DNA from: Pontibacter populi
Lineage (GTDB): Bacteria > Bacteroidota > Bacteroidia > Cytophagales > Hymenobacteraceae
Assembly: GCF_019336435.1 (NCBI RefSeq)
Contig: NZ_JAHWXQ010000007.1
Coordinates: forward strand, 1 to 64,000
Length of the DNA: 64,000 nucleotides
Direction of reading: 5' to 3'
A program made the position numbers and the translations under genes. Positions 28,447 through 36,759 of the stretch are shown piece after piece; the first letter of the stretch is position 1; every line of letters starts with the position of its first letter. The notes beneath the pieces were generated by a model. It was not told the DNA's origin and ran no database searches. It worked only from the letters and a program-made list of their open reading frames with translations.

Positions 28447-30480
28447 GTGAGAATTAAAAGCTTTACATTATTCCTGTTTTTGCTGGCGCTGCTCAGTGTA
28501 ACGGATTCCTTTGCCCAGATAAGGCCACGTCAGAAGCCAGGGCAGCGTGCTACTCCAACAAATCCTGCACAACAAAACCCGCAAAGAACCCAGCAGCAAC
28601 AGCCTAACAGCTCTGGGCAGGATACAGCCAGGGTTAAAAAGCCGGGAAGTATACTAGATGATACGACCAAAGCACTGTATGGCCCTAAAACCACGCTACG
28701 CCTTTATGAAAACGATGTTCTGGAGGGGATATACCGGGAGCAACGCATCGATACAACTATACAGAACATGCAAAACCAACGTTATTGGTTTCAGGATACT
28801 GCTTTTTATCAGCACTTGGGTAATATTGGTACTGCATCGCAGCCTTTACTTTATAAACTACCAACGCGCATAGGGGCAAGGTTCGGCAAAAATGCGTTCG
28901 ACCGTTATGCTTACAACCCTGATAAGATTAATTACTACGATACCCGTTCACCTTATTCTCATTTATACTATGTGCAGGGGCAGCGTGGTGAACAGGTTTT
29001 CGAAGTAATCTATGCCCGTAACATTACAGAGCGTTTCAACTTTGGTGTGGCATACAAGATAATTGCAACTGATAAACAATTCGGATCAACAAGCCTTCGC
29101 GACGATGGTCTGATAGACAATCAGGCGGTAAAAGCATTTACACATTACCGTTCCAAAAACGACAAATACAACCTGTTCTCTAACTATACACACCTGAACC
29201 ACGAGCAGATAGAAACAGGCGGCGTGAAACCAGCCGATACCGATGATACTCCTGACAGCCTTTTTACTTACCAGAATGAATTAGTATTTTTAGAACAGGC
29301 TGTTACGGATGAAATACGCCATAACTATCACTTGTTACACATGCTTAAGATTGTTGGCGAGAACCTGAAAGCCTATCACCGTTTCGACTGGCGCAAGCAG
29401 AATACCACCTATCGCGACGATGCGTTGCCTGAGAAAGTAGATAGTCTCCGGAATTTTTACCCAGAGGAATTTTATAGTTCTGCCCGCACCCTGGATAAGA
29501 CCAACTACCGTGAGTTCGAAAACGAGTTTGGCTTGTCCGGTAACACCAGTATCTCTTACTATAAAGCCTATATTAAACAGCGTAACAGTAAAATAGACTA
29601 TAGCGCTATCCAAACTATAAATCCGGACACGAGTGCAATAGGCGCCATCGTATCGGAAGATAGGGTTGAGAACCAGGTTTTTGTTGGCGGTATGCTGCGC
29701 TTTAATTATCAGGATAAATACCTGCTGTTCGGAGAGGGAGAATACCAGTTGGTAGACAACTATAGATTACAGGCCGGAGCTCGTTTTAAAGGACTGGAGT
29801 TCATACAGAGTCGTGTGCGCCAATCACCTTCTTTGCTGGAGCAGCGCCTTATAAGCAATCATTTTATCTGGGATAGAAGTAATTTTAAAACAACTATAAC
29901 CGACCAGAGCCGTGCCAGTCTGCGCCAGCAATTCGGAACACGGTTGTTTCTGAAACTAAGTGGCGCTTATACCAATATCAGCAGACTTGTAGTGTATGGC
30001 ACAGATGCAGAACCAATACAGCTCACCGGAAACCAGCGGTTACTGGAAGCTCAGTTCGCCAATCACCTTCGCCTGGGCAGCATCCACTTCGAAAACTTTA
30101 TCAACTATACCAATACCGACGAGGCACCGGCAGTCCGCATACCGGAGTGGCTGGTTAATTCAAAATTATATTTCCAGGGGTACATCTTTAAAAATGCATT
30201 ATTTACCCAGATAGGAGTAGAAATGAATTTGCCAACCGGGTACAAAGCTGATGCTTACATGCCGGTAACGCAGCAGTTTTACCTACAGGATAATTTCACT
30301 ACCAAAACATACCCGGTTTTCGACGTTTTCCTGACAGCTGATATTAAAACGGTGAATGTTTTCGTGAAAATAGCTCATGCCAACTACGACTTATGGGAAC
30401 CAGGCTACTATGAAACACCTGATTATCCGGGTCTTCGCCGCAGCCTGACATTCGGCATTAAGTGGATGTTCTTTGATTAA
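28447..30480 (+). CDS. Putative porin (Bacteroidota outer-membrane family)
   Basis: This 677-residue precursor starts at GTG with a signal peptide (MRIKSFTLFLFLLALLSVTDSFAQ). A proline- and glutamine-rich linker follows (about 25-65) and then a long beta-barrel-like region ending in an aromatic (KWMFFD). It matches the family annotated 'putative porin' in Bacteroidota, including the early YDTRSPYSHLYYVQG-type block, here near residue 160. It lies 42 bases after lpxK and may be co-transcribed. Substrate is unknown. Confidence 0.85.
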   Translation: MRIKSFTLFLFLLALLSVTDSFAQIRPRQKPGQRATPTNPAQQNPQRTQQQQPNSSGQDTARVKKPGSILDDTTKALYGPKTTLRLYENDVLEGIYREQRIDTTIQNMQNQRYWFQDTAFYQHLGNIGTASQPLLYKLPTRIGARFGKNAFDRYAYNPDKINYYDTRSPYSHLYYVQGQRGEQVFEVIYARNITERFNFGVAYKIIATDKQFGSTSLRDDGLIDNQAVKAFTHYRSKNDKYNLFSNYTHLNHEQIETGGVKPADTDDTPDSLFTYQNELVFLEQAVTDEIRHNYHLLHMLKIVGENLKAYHRFDWRKQNTTYRDDALPEKVDSLRNFYPEEFYSSARTLDKTNYREFENEFGLSGNTSISYYKAYIKQRNSKIDYSAIQTINPDTSAIGAIVSEDRVENQVFVGGMLRFNYQDKYLLFGEGEYQLVDNYRLQAGARFKGLEFIQSRVRQSPSLLEQRLISNHFIWDRSNFKTTITDQSRASLRQQFGTRLFLKLSGAYTNISRLVVYGTDAEPIQLTGNQRLLEAQFANHLRLGSIHFENFINYTNTDEAPAVRIPEWLVNSKLYFQGYIFKNALFTQIGVEMNLPTGYKADAYMPVTQQFYLQDNFTTKTYPVFDVFLTADIKTVNVFVKIAHANYDLWEPGYYETPDYPGLRRSLTFGIKWMFFD

Positions 30481-30529
30481 AACGTATGGTTGAATTGCTT
30501 ACTTGTTAAATCGTTGCCCTTTTATTTTT

Positions 30530-31141
30530 ATGTCGACCACACATCAACCTACCAAAACCATACTTCGTCTGCACCTGCCTACGGACCCGCGCTGGGTAAA
30601 TATTGCTGAAAAGAATATTGAGGATATATTGGTAGACCACGCGTACTGCGAACAGAAAGCAGCAACGTCAGCCATTTCCCTTATAGTTAAGTATCCGGAT
30701 AAAACGCGCCTGGTAGAAGAAATGACAAATCTGGTAGCAGAAGAATGGAGTCATTTCGAACGGGTGCTGGAGCAGCTTAAAAAACGCGGCTTCGGCCTAG
30801 GCAGAAACAGACCTGACGAATATGTGGTAGAACTGGCAAAGCACATCCGGAAAGGCAACAAACGCGAGCGCCAGCTTATGGATCATCTGTTAGTTAACGC
30901 ACTGATTGAAGCCCGCAGTTGCGAACGCTTTAAATTGCTCTGGAAGAATATTGCTGATGAAGAGCTTCAAAAATTTTATTATGAACTGATGGTTTCGGAA
31001 GCCGGCCATTATGTGAGCTTCGTAAAGCTGGCCAAAGAATACATGCCTGCGGAAGAAGTTGACGCACGGCTGAATGAACTCCTGGAAATAGAAGCCAACA
31101 TTATTAAAAATCTGGAACCCCGCCCGGATAGGATGCACTAG
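30530..31141 (+). CDS. miaE: tRNA-(ms2io6A)-hydroxylase MiaE
   Basis: MiaE is a diiron monooxygenase that hydroxylates the isopentenyl group of ms2i6A37 in tRNA. From the ATG at 30530 the protein has 203 residues of four-helix ferritin-like fold. Candidate ligands are in EEWSHFE (71-77), EARSCERF (127-134) and SEAGHYVSF (156-164). I prefer this start over a TTG 27 bases upstream because MSTTHQPTKTILRLHLPT fits the family N-terminus. Together with MiaB at 20962-22401 it completes ms2io6A synthesis. Confidence 0.93.
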   Translation: MSTTHQPTKTILRLHLPTDPRWVNIAEKNIEDILVDHAYCEQKAATSAISLIVKYPDKTRLVEEMTNLVAEEWSHFERVLEQLKKRGFGLGRNRPDEYVVELAKHIRKGNKRERQLMDHLLVNALIEARSCERFKLLWKNIADEELQKFYYELMVSEAGHYVSFVKLAKEYMPAEEVDARLNELLEIEANIIKNLEPRPDRMH

Positions 31142-31183
31142 GTTTAGTTTGACTATTACTTCTGCCGCAGCTATTTCAATCGG

Positions 31184-32305
31184 ATGATTCTAGATAAAAA
31201 CATTAAGTCTCTGCATATCCTTAGGGGCTTGGCGGCACTGATTGTTGTTATCTATCATGCGAAGTTTGTGCTTTGGAGTGGTGGACAGCGCTATCTGAAT
31301 GAAATAGGAATTGATAGTGTGGGCGGGTATGTAGCATTTGCGTTTGATATGCTAAGTTCATCCGGCAAGCAATGTGTTATTTTCTTTTTTATCCTTTCTG
31401 CTGTAGTAACTAACTATAGTTTCGATAAGCATAAATACACTTTGAAAAGCTTCTATGGGTTCAGAGCGATCAGAATATATGTTCCCTATATTTTCTCGGT
31501 ACTTCTTTCTGTAGCAAGTTTATTGGCTGCCTACTATTATAACAACAACATATTTCTGGTGGAAGAAAGGGAATACAATGCATCCATTAAAGTTGCGTTT
31601 GATGACCTTTCCGCTCTTACTGTATATAAAGCTTTCTTCTTTATTCCGAATGAGACTTATGCAGGTGGGAATTTTGCCTATTGGTCTTTACTGCATGAAG
31701 CTTTGTTCTATCTTATTTTTCCGATCTACAAAAGGCTTAGAAATGTAACCTTATTGGCCTTACTTATTATTTTTGCTATTGGCTTTTACTTTTTTAATAT
31801 ATACATACTTTATTACCAATGTTTTTTTGTGGTAGGCATTTTCTTTTACAGGTATTTTAGGGTTCGTAGCACTACACCTGTCATACAAAAGGAATGGTTG
31901 TTCTTTCTTTTGCTACTAACATTTTATGCCATCCTTAATGTACTTGTAAAGGTATCACATCAGTATTTATCCGATGCATTTGCTATAGTTGTAAGTTTAT
32001 TAGTAATGGACTACACACTATACTTTGTGCAGAAGCCAAAGCGTCTGCTTGTTTCGCTTGGAAATATAAGTTATTCGCTGTACCTAAACCACCTTTCTAT
32101 CTTGCTGTTGTTCTATGCCTGGTTAGCATGGTTACTAAAGGAACATGTTTTCTATGACAGAATATATTATTATAGTGGAGCCATACTTGCAGTTTCTTTC
32201 TCGCTTTTACTTTATTACGTAATAGAGAGACCTTCACTAAAACTGGTTTATAAATTAAAGAAACGTCACTACAATGCGATACATCAACCTGGATTCTCTG
32301 AATGA
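31184..32305 (+). CDS. Acyltransferase 3 (OafA/YrhL-like) membrane protein
   Basis: The 373-residue integral membrane protein has about ten hydrophobic helices and the acyltransferase-3 motifs LRGLAALIVVIYHA (13-26, with the essential His25) and NFAYWSLLHEALFYL (with the conserved WSL..E). Such enzymes acetylate or acylate sugars of surface polysaccharide or peptidoglycan across the inner membrane. The gene is visibly more AT-rich than its neighbours, and its end overlaps the 2OG-oxygenase gene by 32 bases. The pair therefore looks like a two-gene surface-modification unit; the acceptor is unknown. Confidence 0.9.
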   Translation: MILDKNIKSLHILRGLAALIVVIYHAKFVLWSGGQRYLNEIGIDSVGGYVAFAFDMLSSSGKQCVIFFFILSAVVTNYSFDKHKYTLKSFYGFRAIRIYVPYIFSVLLSVASLLAAYYYNNNIFLVEEREYNASIKVAFDDLSALTVYKAFFFIPNETYAGGNFAYWSLLHEALFYLIFPIYKRLRNVTLLALLIIFAIGFYFFNIYILYYQCFFVVGIFFYRYFRVRSTTPVIQKEWLFFLLLLTFYAILNVLVKVSHQYLSDAFAIVVSLLVMDYTLYFVQKPKRLLVSLGNISYSLYLNHLSILLLFYAWLAWLLKEHVFYDRIYYYSGAILAVSFSLLLYYVIERPSLKLVYKLKKRHYNAIHQPGFSE

Positions 32306-33059
32306 ACAGCTTAACTCTCTGAGAGTTGAGTTTATAGGACGGGAGCCTTTCCGGTTTATAGTTCTAGATGATTTTCTTTATAGTGATGCAGCAGAGTTTT
32401 TGCTGAAGGCTTATCCTGAAACATCTGAAGGTGTTTGGGACCACACCACCTATATTGATCAACAGAATAAATTTCAAAAGACAAGGTTTAAAGAAGGTGA
32501 TATTTTTGATCAGGTATTCAGGGAACTTAATTCAGCAGCTTTTCTGGCTTGGTTGCAGCAGTTGACAACTATTGAAGAGCCCTTAGTAGCAGATGATTTA
32601 CTCTTTGGCGGTGGTCTGCACCAATCAACGAACGGTGCCTTTCTGAATGTACATGTAGACTATAATGTGCATCCGATAATAAAGCATCACCGCAGACTTA
32701 ATGTAATGGTATACCTTAACAAAAATTGGCAGGCAAACTATGGCGGTTACCTGGAACTATGGGATCTGACTGAAGGTAAAAGCCAGTTGATGGACAGTAT
32801 TGCACCGGCATTTAACCGCTGTGTTATTTTTGAAACAAACGAGGTATCTTATCACGGTCATCCCAAAAAGCTGAATGTGCCAGATGGTATAACACGTAAA
32901 TCGTTAGCTACTTATTATTACACACAAACAAGGCCAATATCAGAGCAGGTACCAGAGCACAATACGATTTTTGTGAATACTGAAGGTTTATCTGGACAGG
33001 TAAAACGTTTTAAATCTGGTGTTAAGGCAGCACTTGAAAGAATAAATAAACAGAAATAG
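32274..33059 (+). CDS. 2-oxoglutarate/Fe(II)-dependent oxygenase (prolyl-4-hydroxylase-like)
   Basis: The 261-residue soluble protein has the double-stranded beta-helix iron site: HVD (His127, Asp129), the distal His in SYHGHP (His194 or His196) and an Arg in TRKSLA (Arg208) to bind 2-oxoglutarate. LNVMVYLNKNW and YGGYLELWD are typical of the 2OG-FeII_Oxy_3 branch. Members often occur in polysaccharide or natural-product loci. Its start lies inside the acyltransferase gene (32-base overlap), which points to coupled translation and a shared substrate pathway. Confidence 0.9.
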   Translation: MRYINLDSLNEQLNSLRVEFIGREPFRFIVLDDFLYSDAAEFLLKAYPETSEGVWDHTTYIDQQNKFQKTRFKEGDIFDQVFRELNSAAFLAWLQQLTTIEEPLVADDLLFGGGLHQSTNGAFLNVHVDYNVHPIIKHHRRLNVMVYLNKNWQANYGGYLELWDLTEGKSQLMDSIAPAFNRCVIFETNEVSYHGHPKKLNVPDGITRKSLATYYYTQTRPISEQVPEHNTIFVNTEGLSGQVKRFKSGVKAALERINKQK

Positions 33060-33096
33060 CTACCCTGCATTACTAAATAACATCATTCAATTAAAC

Positions 33097-34362
33097 TCAC
33101 GTTTTCTGCTTCTTTTTCTTGGCTGCTGGGAACAAAATGTTGTTTAAGATTAGCCTGTAACCCGGTGAGTTTGGATGCAAGGCCAGGTCTGTCGGATCTT
33201 CGCCAACTAAATGCTGGTAATCTTCGGGATCGTGGCCGCCGTAAAAGGTCCAGGTGCCTTTGGCGTAAGTGCCGTGCATGTACCGAATCTCGCCTAATTC
33301 TTTATTCTCACCCATAACCACTACTTCCGGTTTAATAAGACCCTTACGGAATGCAGTAGTCTGGCCCATAAACCCTTTTATAGTTTTAGCGTGATTCTGC
33401 GTCAGCATTGTAGGGATGGGGTCCCATTTGGCAGAGAAGGTAAACAACTGGAAAAAGTCGTTTTCTTCTGTAACCGGTCGTTCCTGCGGCTGCACATCGA
33501 TATTAGAGTATTCGTACTCCAAAGGGTTACGCACCAACTTGAAATCGCGGAAAGCAAAGGTCTTACTAAAGTCCAGTTTTTGTTGCGCATTCGGGTCAGC
33601 GCCATCTCCATCATACATGGCTTCTATAAAATCTATGCCCTCGGCTGCCAACGCAATATCATAGGTATCGGTAGCTGAACACATGGCAAAAAGGAAACCG
33701 CCGCCGGCACAAAATTCCTTTATCTTGTTTACGACTGCCATTTTCATCTGAGAGACTTTCTTGAAACCATGCTTAGCCGCCGACTCTTCTGACTCGCGTT
33801 GCTGTTCCTGGTACCACGGATAATGACGGAAACTGGCATAGAACTTACCATATTGCCCGGTAAAATCTTCGTGATGCAGGTGTATCCAATCGTATTTCGG
33901 GAGATCGCCCCCTAAAATTTCATCGTCGTAAACTACATCGTAAGGTATTTCGGCATAGGTAAGTACCAGCGTTACGGCATCGTCCCAGGGCATTTTCGTT
34001 TTTGGAGAGTAAACCGCAATTTTAGGCACTTTCTCCAGCTTCATAATATCCATGTTTGCTTCCGGATCAGCAATCTGATTTAGTATGGAAGTGTACTGGG
34101 CATCTGAAATAACCTGGTAAGATATTCCTCTAACTATAAGCTCGTTTTCCAGTTGCGGGGCATGCGTAAAGGCAAAGCTTCCACCCTTATAATTCAGCAG
34201 CCAGTCTACCTGTATGTTCTTGGAGAGCACCCAATATGCTGCACCATACGACTTCAGGTGATCTTTCTGCGACTCATCCATGGGAATGAGTACGGTGCTG
34301 GCAAATGCCGTTCCCTGTAGCAGAAAAACGCAAAGAATAAGAGTGATAGTCCTTAAAATCAT
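33097..34362 (-). CDS. Exported protein of unknown function (often labelled 'asparagine synthetase B')
   Basis: The 421-residue precursor has a signal peptide (MILRTITLILCVFLLQGTAFA). It is highly patterned: LIPMDESQKDHLKSYGAAYW, WDDAVTLVLTYAEIPYDVVYDDEI, LHHEDFTGQYGKFY, FCAGGGFLFAMCSATDTYDIALAAEGIDF and GTWTFYGGHDPEDYQHLVGE. The middle resembles a class I glutamine-amidotransferase or flavodoxin-like fold (GGGFLFAMCSATD with a Cys at the nucleophile-like position). I recall relatives being named asparagine synthetase B. I see neither the N-terminal Cys2 glutaminase nor the ATP-PPi SGGxDS motif, so that name looks wrong. Confidence 0.8.
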   Translation of the reverse strand: MILRTITLILCVFLLQGTAFASTVLIPMDESQKDHLKSYGAAYWVLSKNIQVDWLLNYKGGSFAFTHAPQLENELIVRGISYQVISDAQYTSILNQIADPEANMDIMKLEKVPKIAVYSPKTKMPWDDAVTLVLTYAEIPYDVVYDDEILGGDLPKYDWIHLHHEDFTGQYGKFYASFRHYPWYQEQQRESEESAAKHGFKKVSQMKMAVVNKIKEFCAGGGFLFAMCSATDTYDIALAAEGIDFIEAMYDGDGADPNAQQKLDFSKTFAFRDFKLVRNPLEYEYSNIDVQPQERPVTEENDFFQLFTFSAKWDPIPTMLTQNHAKTIKGFMGQTTAFRKGLIKPEVVVMGENKELGEIRYMHGTYAKGTWTFYGGHDPEDYQHLVGEDPTDLALHPNSPGYRLILNNILFPAAKKKKQKT

Positions 34363-34490
34363 CGGGTTTGCCGTTAAAATCTAACTAAAAGTATAAATTT
34401 CAAATCTTAATTAAAGAAAAGAAGCTAACTTAGTTGCCAGCCTGTTGTGATTATAAACGATAAAAGCTCCAAAAGCGCACAAAATATACT

Positions 34491-35735
34491 ATGAACTTCA
34501 TCGAGAACATACGGGAGGGCCTTCGTGCTATCCGGAGTAACCTGCTTAGAACCGTGCTTACCGGTCTCATCATCTCGATAGGTATTATGTCATTGGTTGG
34601 TATACTTACGGCAGTAGACGGAATTAAGCACTCCCTCGATCAGACATTCTCCAGCCTCGGCGCCAACGCTTTTGACATAGAACGTAAAGGCAATAACAAC
34701 CGTGGCAACCAGCAGGGCCGCGCGCAAAAAGTTTATCCTGAGATTACTTACGACCAGGCTACCCAATATAAAGAACTTTTAGGCGATAAAGCGAAAGTTA
34801 GCTTATCGGCTTATATATCCGGGGCAACCGTAGTTAAAAGCGCGAAAGATAAAACGAATCCGAATATTAACATTATTGCCGGCGATGAACATTACCTGCA
34901 AAGCAAAAGCCTGAACCTGGAGCAGGGTAGAGGCTTCTCGAACTATGAATTAGAGTTTGGAACAAACGTAGCCATTATTGGCAGCGAGATCAAAAAGAAC
35001 CTTTTCCCGAAAACAAACCCGATCGGTGAGTATGTGTCTTTTCTGGGCCGTAGGTTTAAAATAATAGGAATGCTTGAAACTAAGGGTAGCAGCATGGGCG
35101 GCAACGCCGGCGACCGCTCTATCATCATTCCACTGGAAACAGGCAGACAAATACCCCGCGCCGGCAATTCAATGCTGAGCTACGAGATCAAAACCATCAT
35201 CTCGAAGCCAGAAGAACTGGACTATGTAATGGGTGAAGCTACCGGTATAATGCGTAGTGTGCGCCAGGACCCTTTGGGACAAGAAGAATCGTTTGAAATT
35301 GAACGCAGCGACTCGTTGCTGGAAAGTCTGAATGAGATCTCTGGTTACCTGAAGATCGGTGGTTTCGTGATCGGCTTTATCACGCTGCTCGGAGCATCTG
35401 TGGGTTTGATGAACATTATGATGGTGTCTGTAAATGAGCGTACCCGTGAGATCGGTGTACGCAAAGCATTAGGTGCTACAGCCTTCCAGATCCGCCAGCA
35501 GTTCCTGATCGAAGCTATCGTTATCTGTTTGCTGGGTGGTTTTGTAGGCGTAATGTTAGGTATACTGATGGGCAATGGCATTGCAGCGCTTATCGGGGAC
35601 GGCGGGTTTATAGTTCCGTGGCTCTGGGTTATAGTTGGCCTTACAATTTGTGTAGTGGTTGGCGTTATATCTGGTTCCTATCCGGCTTACCGCGCTTCTA
35701 AATTAGATCCTATCGAGGCGCTTCGATATGAATAA
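34491..35735 (+). CDS. MacB-like ABC transporter permease
   Basis: The 414-residue protein has the MacB/FtsX topology. One N-terminal helix (about 20-42) is followed by a periplasmic MacB-PCD domain (about 45-275) with a Gly/Asn-rich insert. Three C-terminal helices then include the cytoplasmic motif NERTREIGVRKALGATAFQIRQQFLIEA that couples to the ATPase. It ends ASKLDPIEALRYE, the usual permease terminus. No ATP-binding gene is adjacent, so the partner must be elsewhere. It could export lipoproteins, peptides or drugs. Confidence 0.92.
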   Translation: MNFIENIREGLRAIRSNLLRTVLTGLIISIGIMSLVGILTAVDGIKHSLDQTFSSLGANAFDIERKGNNNRGNQQGRAQKVYPEITYDQATQYKELLGDKAKVSLSAYISGATVVKSAKDKTNPNINIIAGDEHYLQSKSLNLEQGRGFSNYELEFGTNVAIIGSEIKKNLFPKTNPIGEYVSFLGRRFKIIGMLETKGSSMGGNAGDRSIIIPLETGRQIPRAGNSMLSYEIKTIISKPEELDYVMGEATGIMRSVRQDPLGQEESFEIERSDSLLESLNEISGYLKIGGFVIGFITLLGASVGLMNIMMVSVNERTREIGVRKALGATAFQIRQQFLIEAIVICLLGGFVGVMLGILMGNGIAALIGDGGFIVPWLWVIVGLTICVVVGVISGSYPAYRASKLDPIEALRYE

Positions 35736-35758
35736 ACTATAGTTCAAACAATACAAGG

Positions 35759-35792
35759 AACGGCCACTGCATTACTGCAGTGGCCGTTTTTT
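35759..35792 (+). terminator. Terminator after the ABC permease
   Basis: A perfect 13-base stem AACGGCCACTGCA / TGCAGTGGCCGTT with a 4-base loop and a run of T's lies 23 bases past the stop. Confidence 0.92.
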
Positions 35793-36025
35793 ATTTAGGT
35801 AGATTACAGTTGGCATGTTACATTGCGATGCACCTTAACTATAGCTTTATATTAAACTATAGTTTTGAGCAAAAGGTGATGTAATATTTTATTGTACTTC
35901 AGCGGTATGAATTCAAACTATAGTTATCGTTTCATAGCGAAGACGTAACGTAATACGCTATTCCAATTCCTAAACTCTTTAACTCTCCAACACCCAAACT
36001 TCTAAACTCACGTTGTTTTAGCAAA

Positions 36026-36057
36026 TAAAAAAGGCGGGAATTACCCGCCTTTCCTTT
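36026..36057 (-). terminator. Terminator after the OmpH-like gene
   Basis: A 9-base perfect stem AAAGGCGGG / CCCGCCTTT with a 5-base loop has an A-rich plus side that becomes a T-run on the minus strand. Confidence 0.85.
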
Positions 36058-36075
36058 TCTATAGTTTGCCGAAGC

Positions 36076-36714
36076 TTATTTCTTTTTTGCTTCAGTTTTA
36101 GCTTCTTCTTTCGGAGCTGTTTTCTCTTTAGCGTACGCCTCGTTCAGGCCTTTCAATACATCTTCTGTAATGTCAAGCGATTCGTCGCTGTAAAGGATAG
36201 CGCTGTTACCACGAGAATAAGACAGAACCATTTTATAGCCTTTTTCTTTGCTATAGTCTTTCAGGAATGCCTCTACTTTATCGTAGATCTTCTTTTGCTC
36301 TTCTGATTCCTCGCTCATCAGGCGGTTGCTTTCTGACTGGTTCAGGTTTGCAAGTTCCTGCTGTCTGCGGGCAAGGCGCTGCTCTGTTACGGCACGCTGT
36401 TCCTGGGTCATGCCTGCAGCACGCTGCTGATACTGTCCAACTTCTTTCTCAAATGCAGATGCTTTTCCTTTCAGGTCCGATTCTGCTTTCTGCGCTTTGC
36501 CCTGCAGGCGGGTTTTAACATCCTTAAACAGGTCATAGTTTGCTAATAAAGTATCAGCATTTACATAAACCACGTCTCCTACGGGAGCTGCTTCAGCAGA
36601 AGTTTCAGAAGGGGGAGTGGCAGTAGAGTTCTCTGTTTTTACAGGCTCCTGCTTACAGGCAGCCAAAGAAAGAGAGGCCATGGTTACGCCAAGGGCAAGC
36701 TTTGTTAATTTCAC
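36076..36714 (-). CDS. OmpH/Skp-family protein with a lipoprotein signal
   Basis: The 212-residue precursor has the OmpH/Skp plan. A short beta segment (DVVYVNADTLLANYDLFKDV) is followed by a long charged coiled coil (about 65-150) and a C-terminal strand region (YKMVLSYSRGNSAILYSDESLDIT). Skp chaperones carry unfolded outer-membrane proteins across the periplasm. Unlike classic soluble Skp, the N-terminus MKLTKLALGVTMASLSLAAC has a lipobox (LAAC, Cys20), so this copy is probably membrane-anchored. An acidic-to-lysine tail ends the protein. Confidence 0.88.
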   Translation of the reverse strand: MKLTKLALGVTMASLSLAACKQEPVKTENSTATPPSETSAEAAPVGDVVYVNADTLLANYDLFKDVKTRLQGKAQKAESDLKGKASAFEKEVGQYQQRAAGMTQEQRAVTEQRLARRQQELANLNQSESNRLMSEESEEQKKIYDKVEAFLKDYSKEKGYKMVLSYSRGNSAILYSDESLDITEDVLKGLNEAYAKEKTAPKEEAKTEAKKK

Positions 36715-36759
36715 AGGTTGGTTAATTAAGTTAAAAAGGTTGTTAGTTGGTAAATATAG

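Larger units (their letters stand above)
35736..36075. other. 340-base gene-free gap between convergent genes
   Basis: The stretch holds a terminator for the permease (35759-35792), four CTATAG copies including one right after the permease stop (TAAACTATAG), a word-like CT-rich run (about 35970-36010) and a terminator for the OmpH-like gene (36030-36052). I see no open frame worth calling. Confidence 0.8.
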
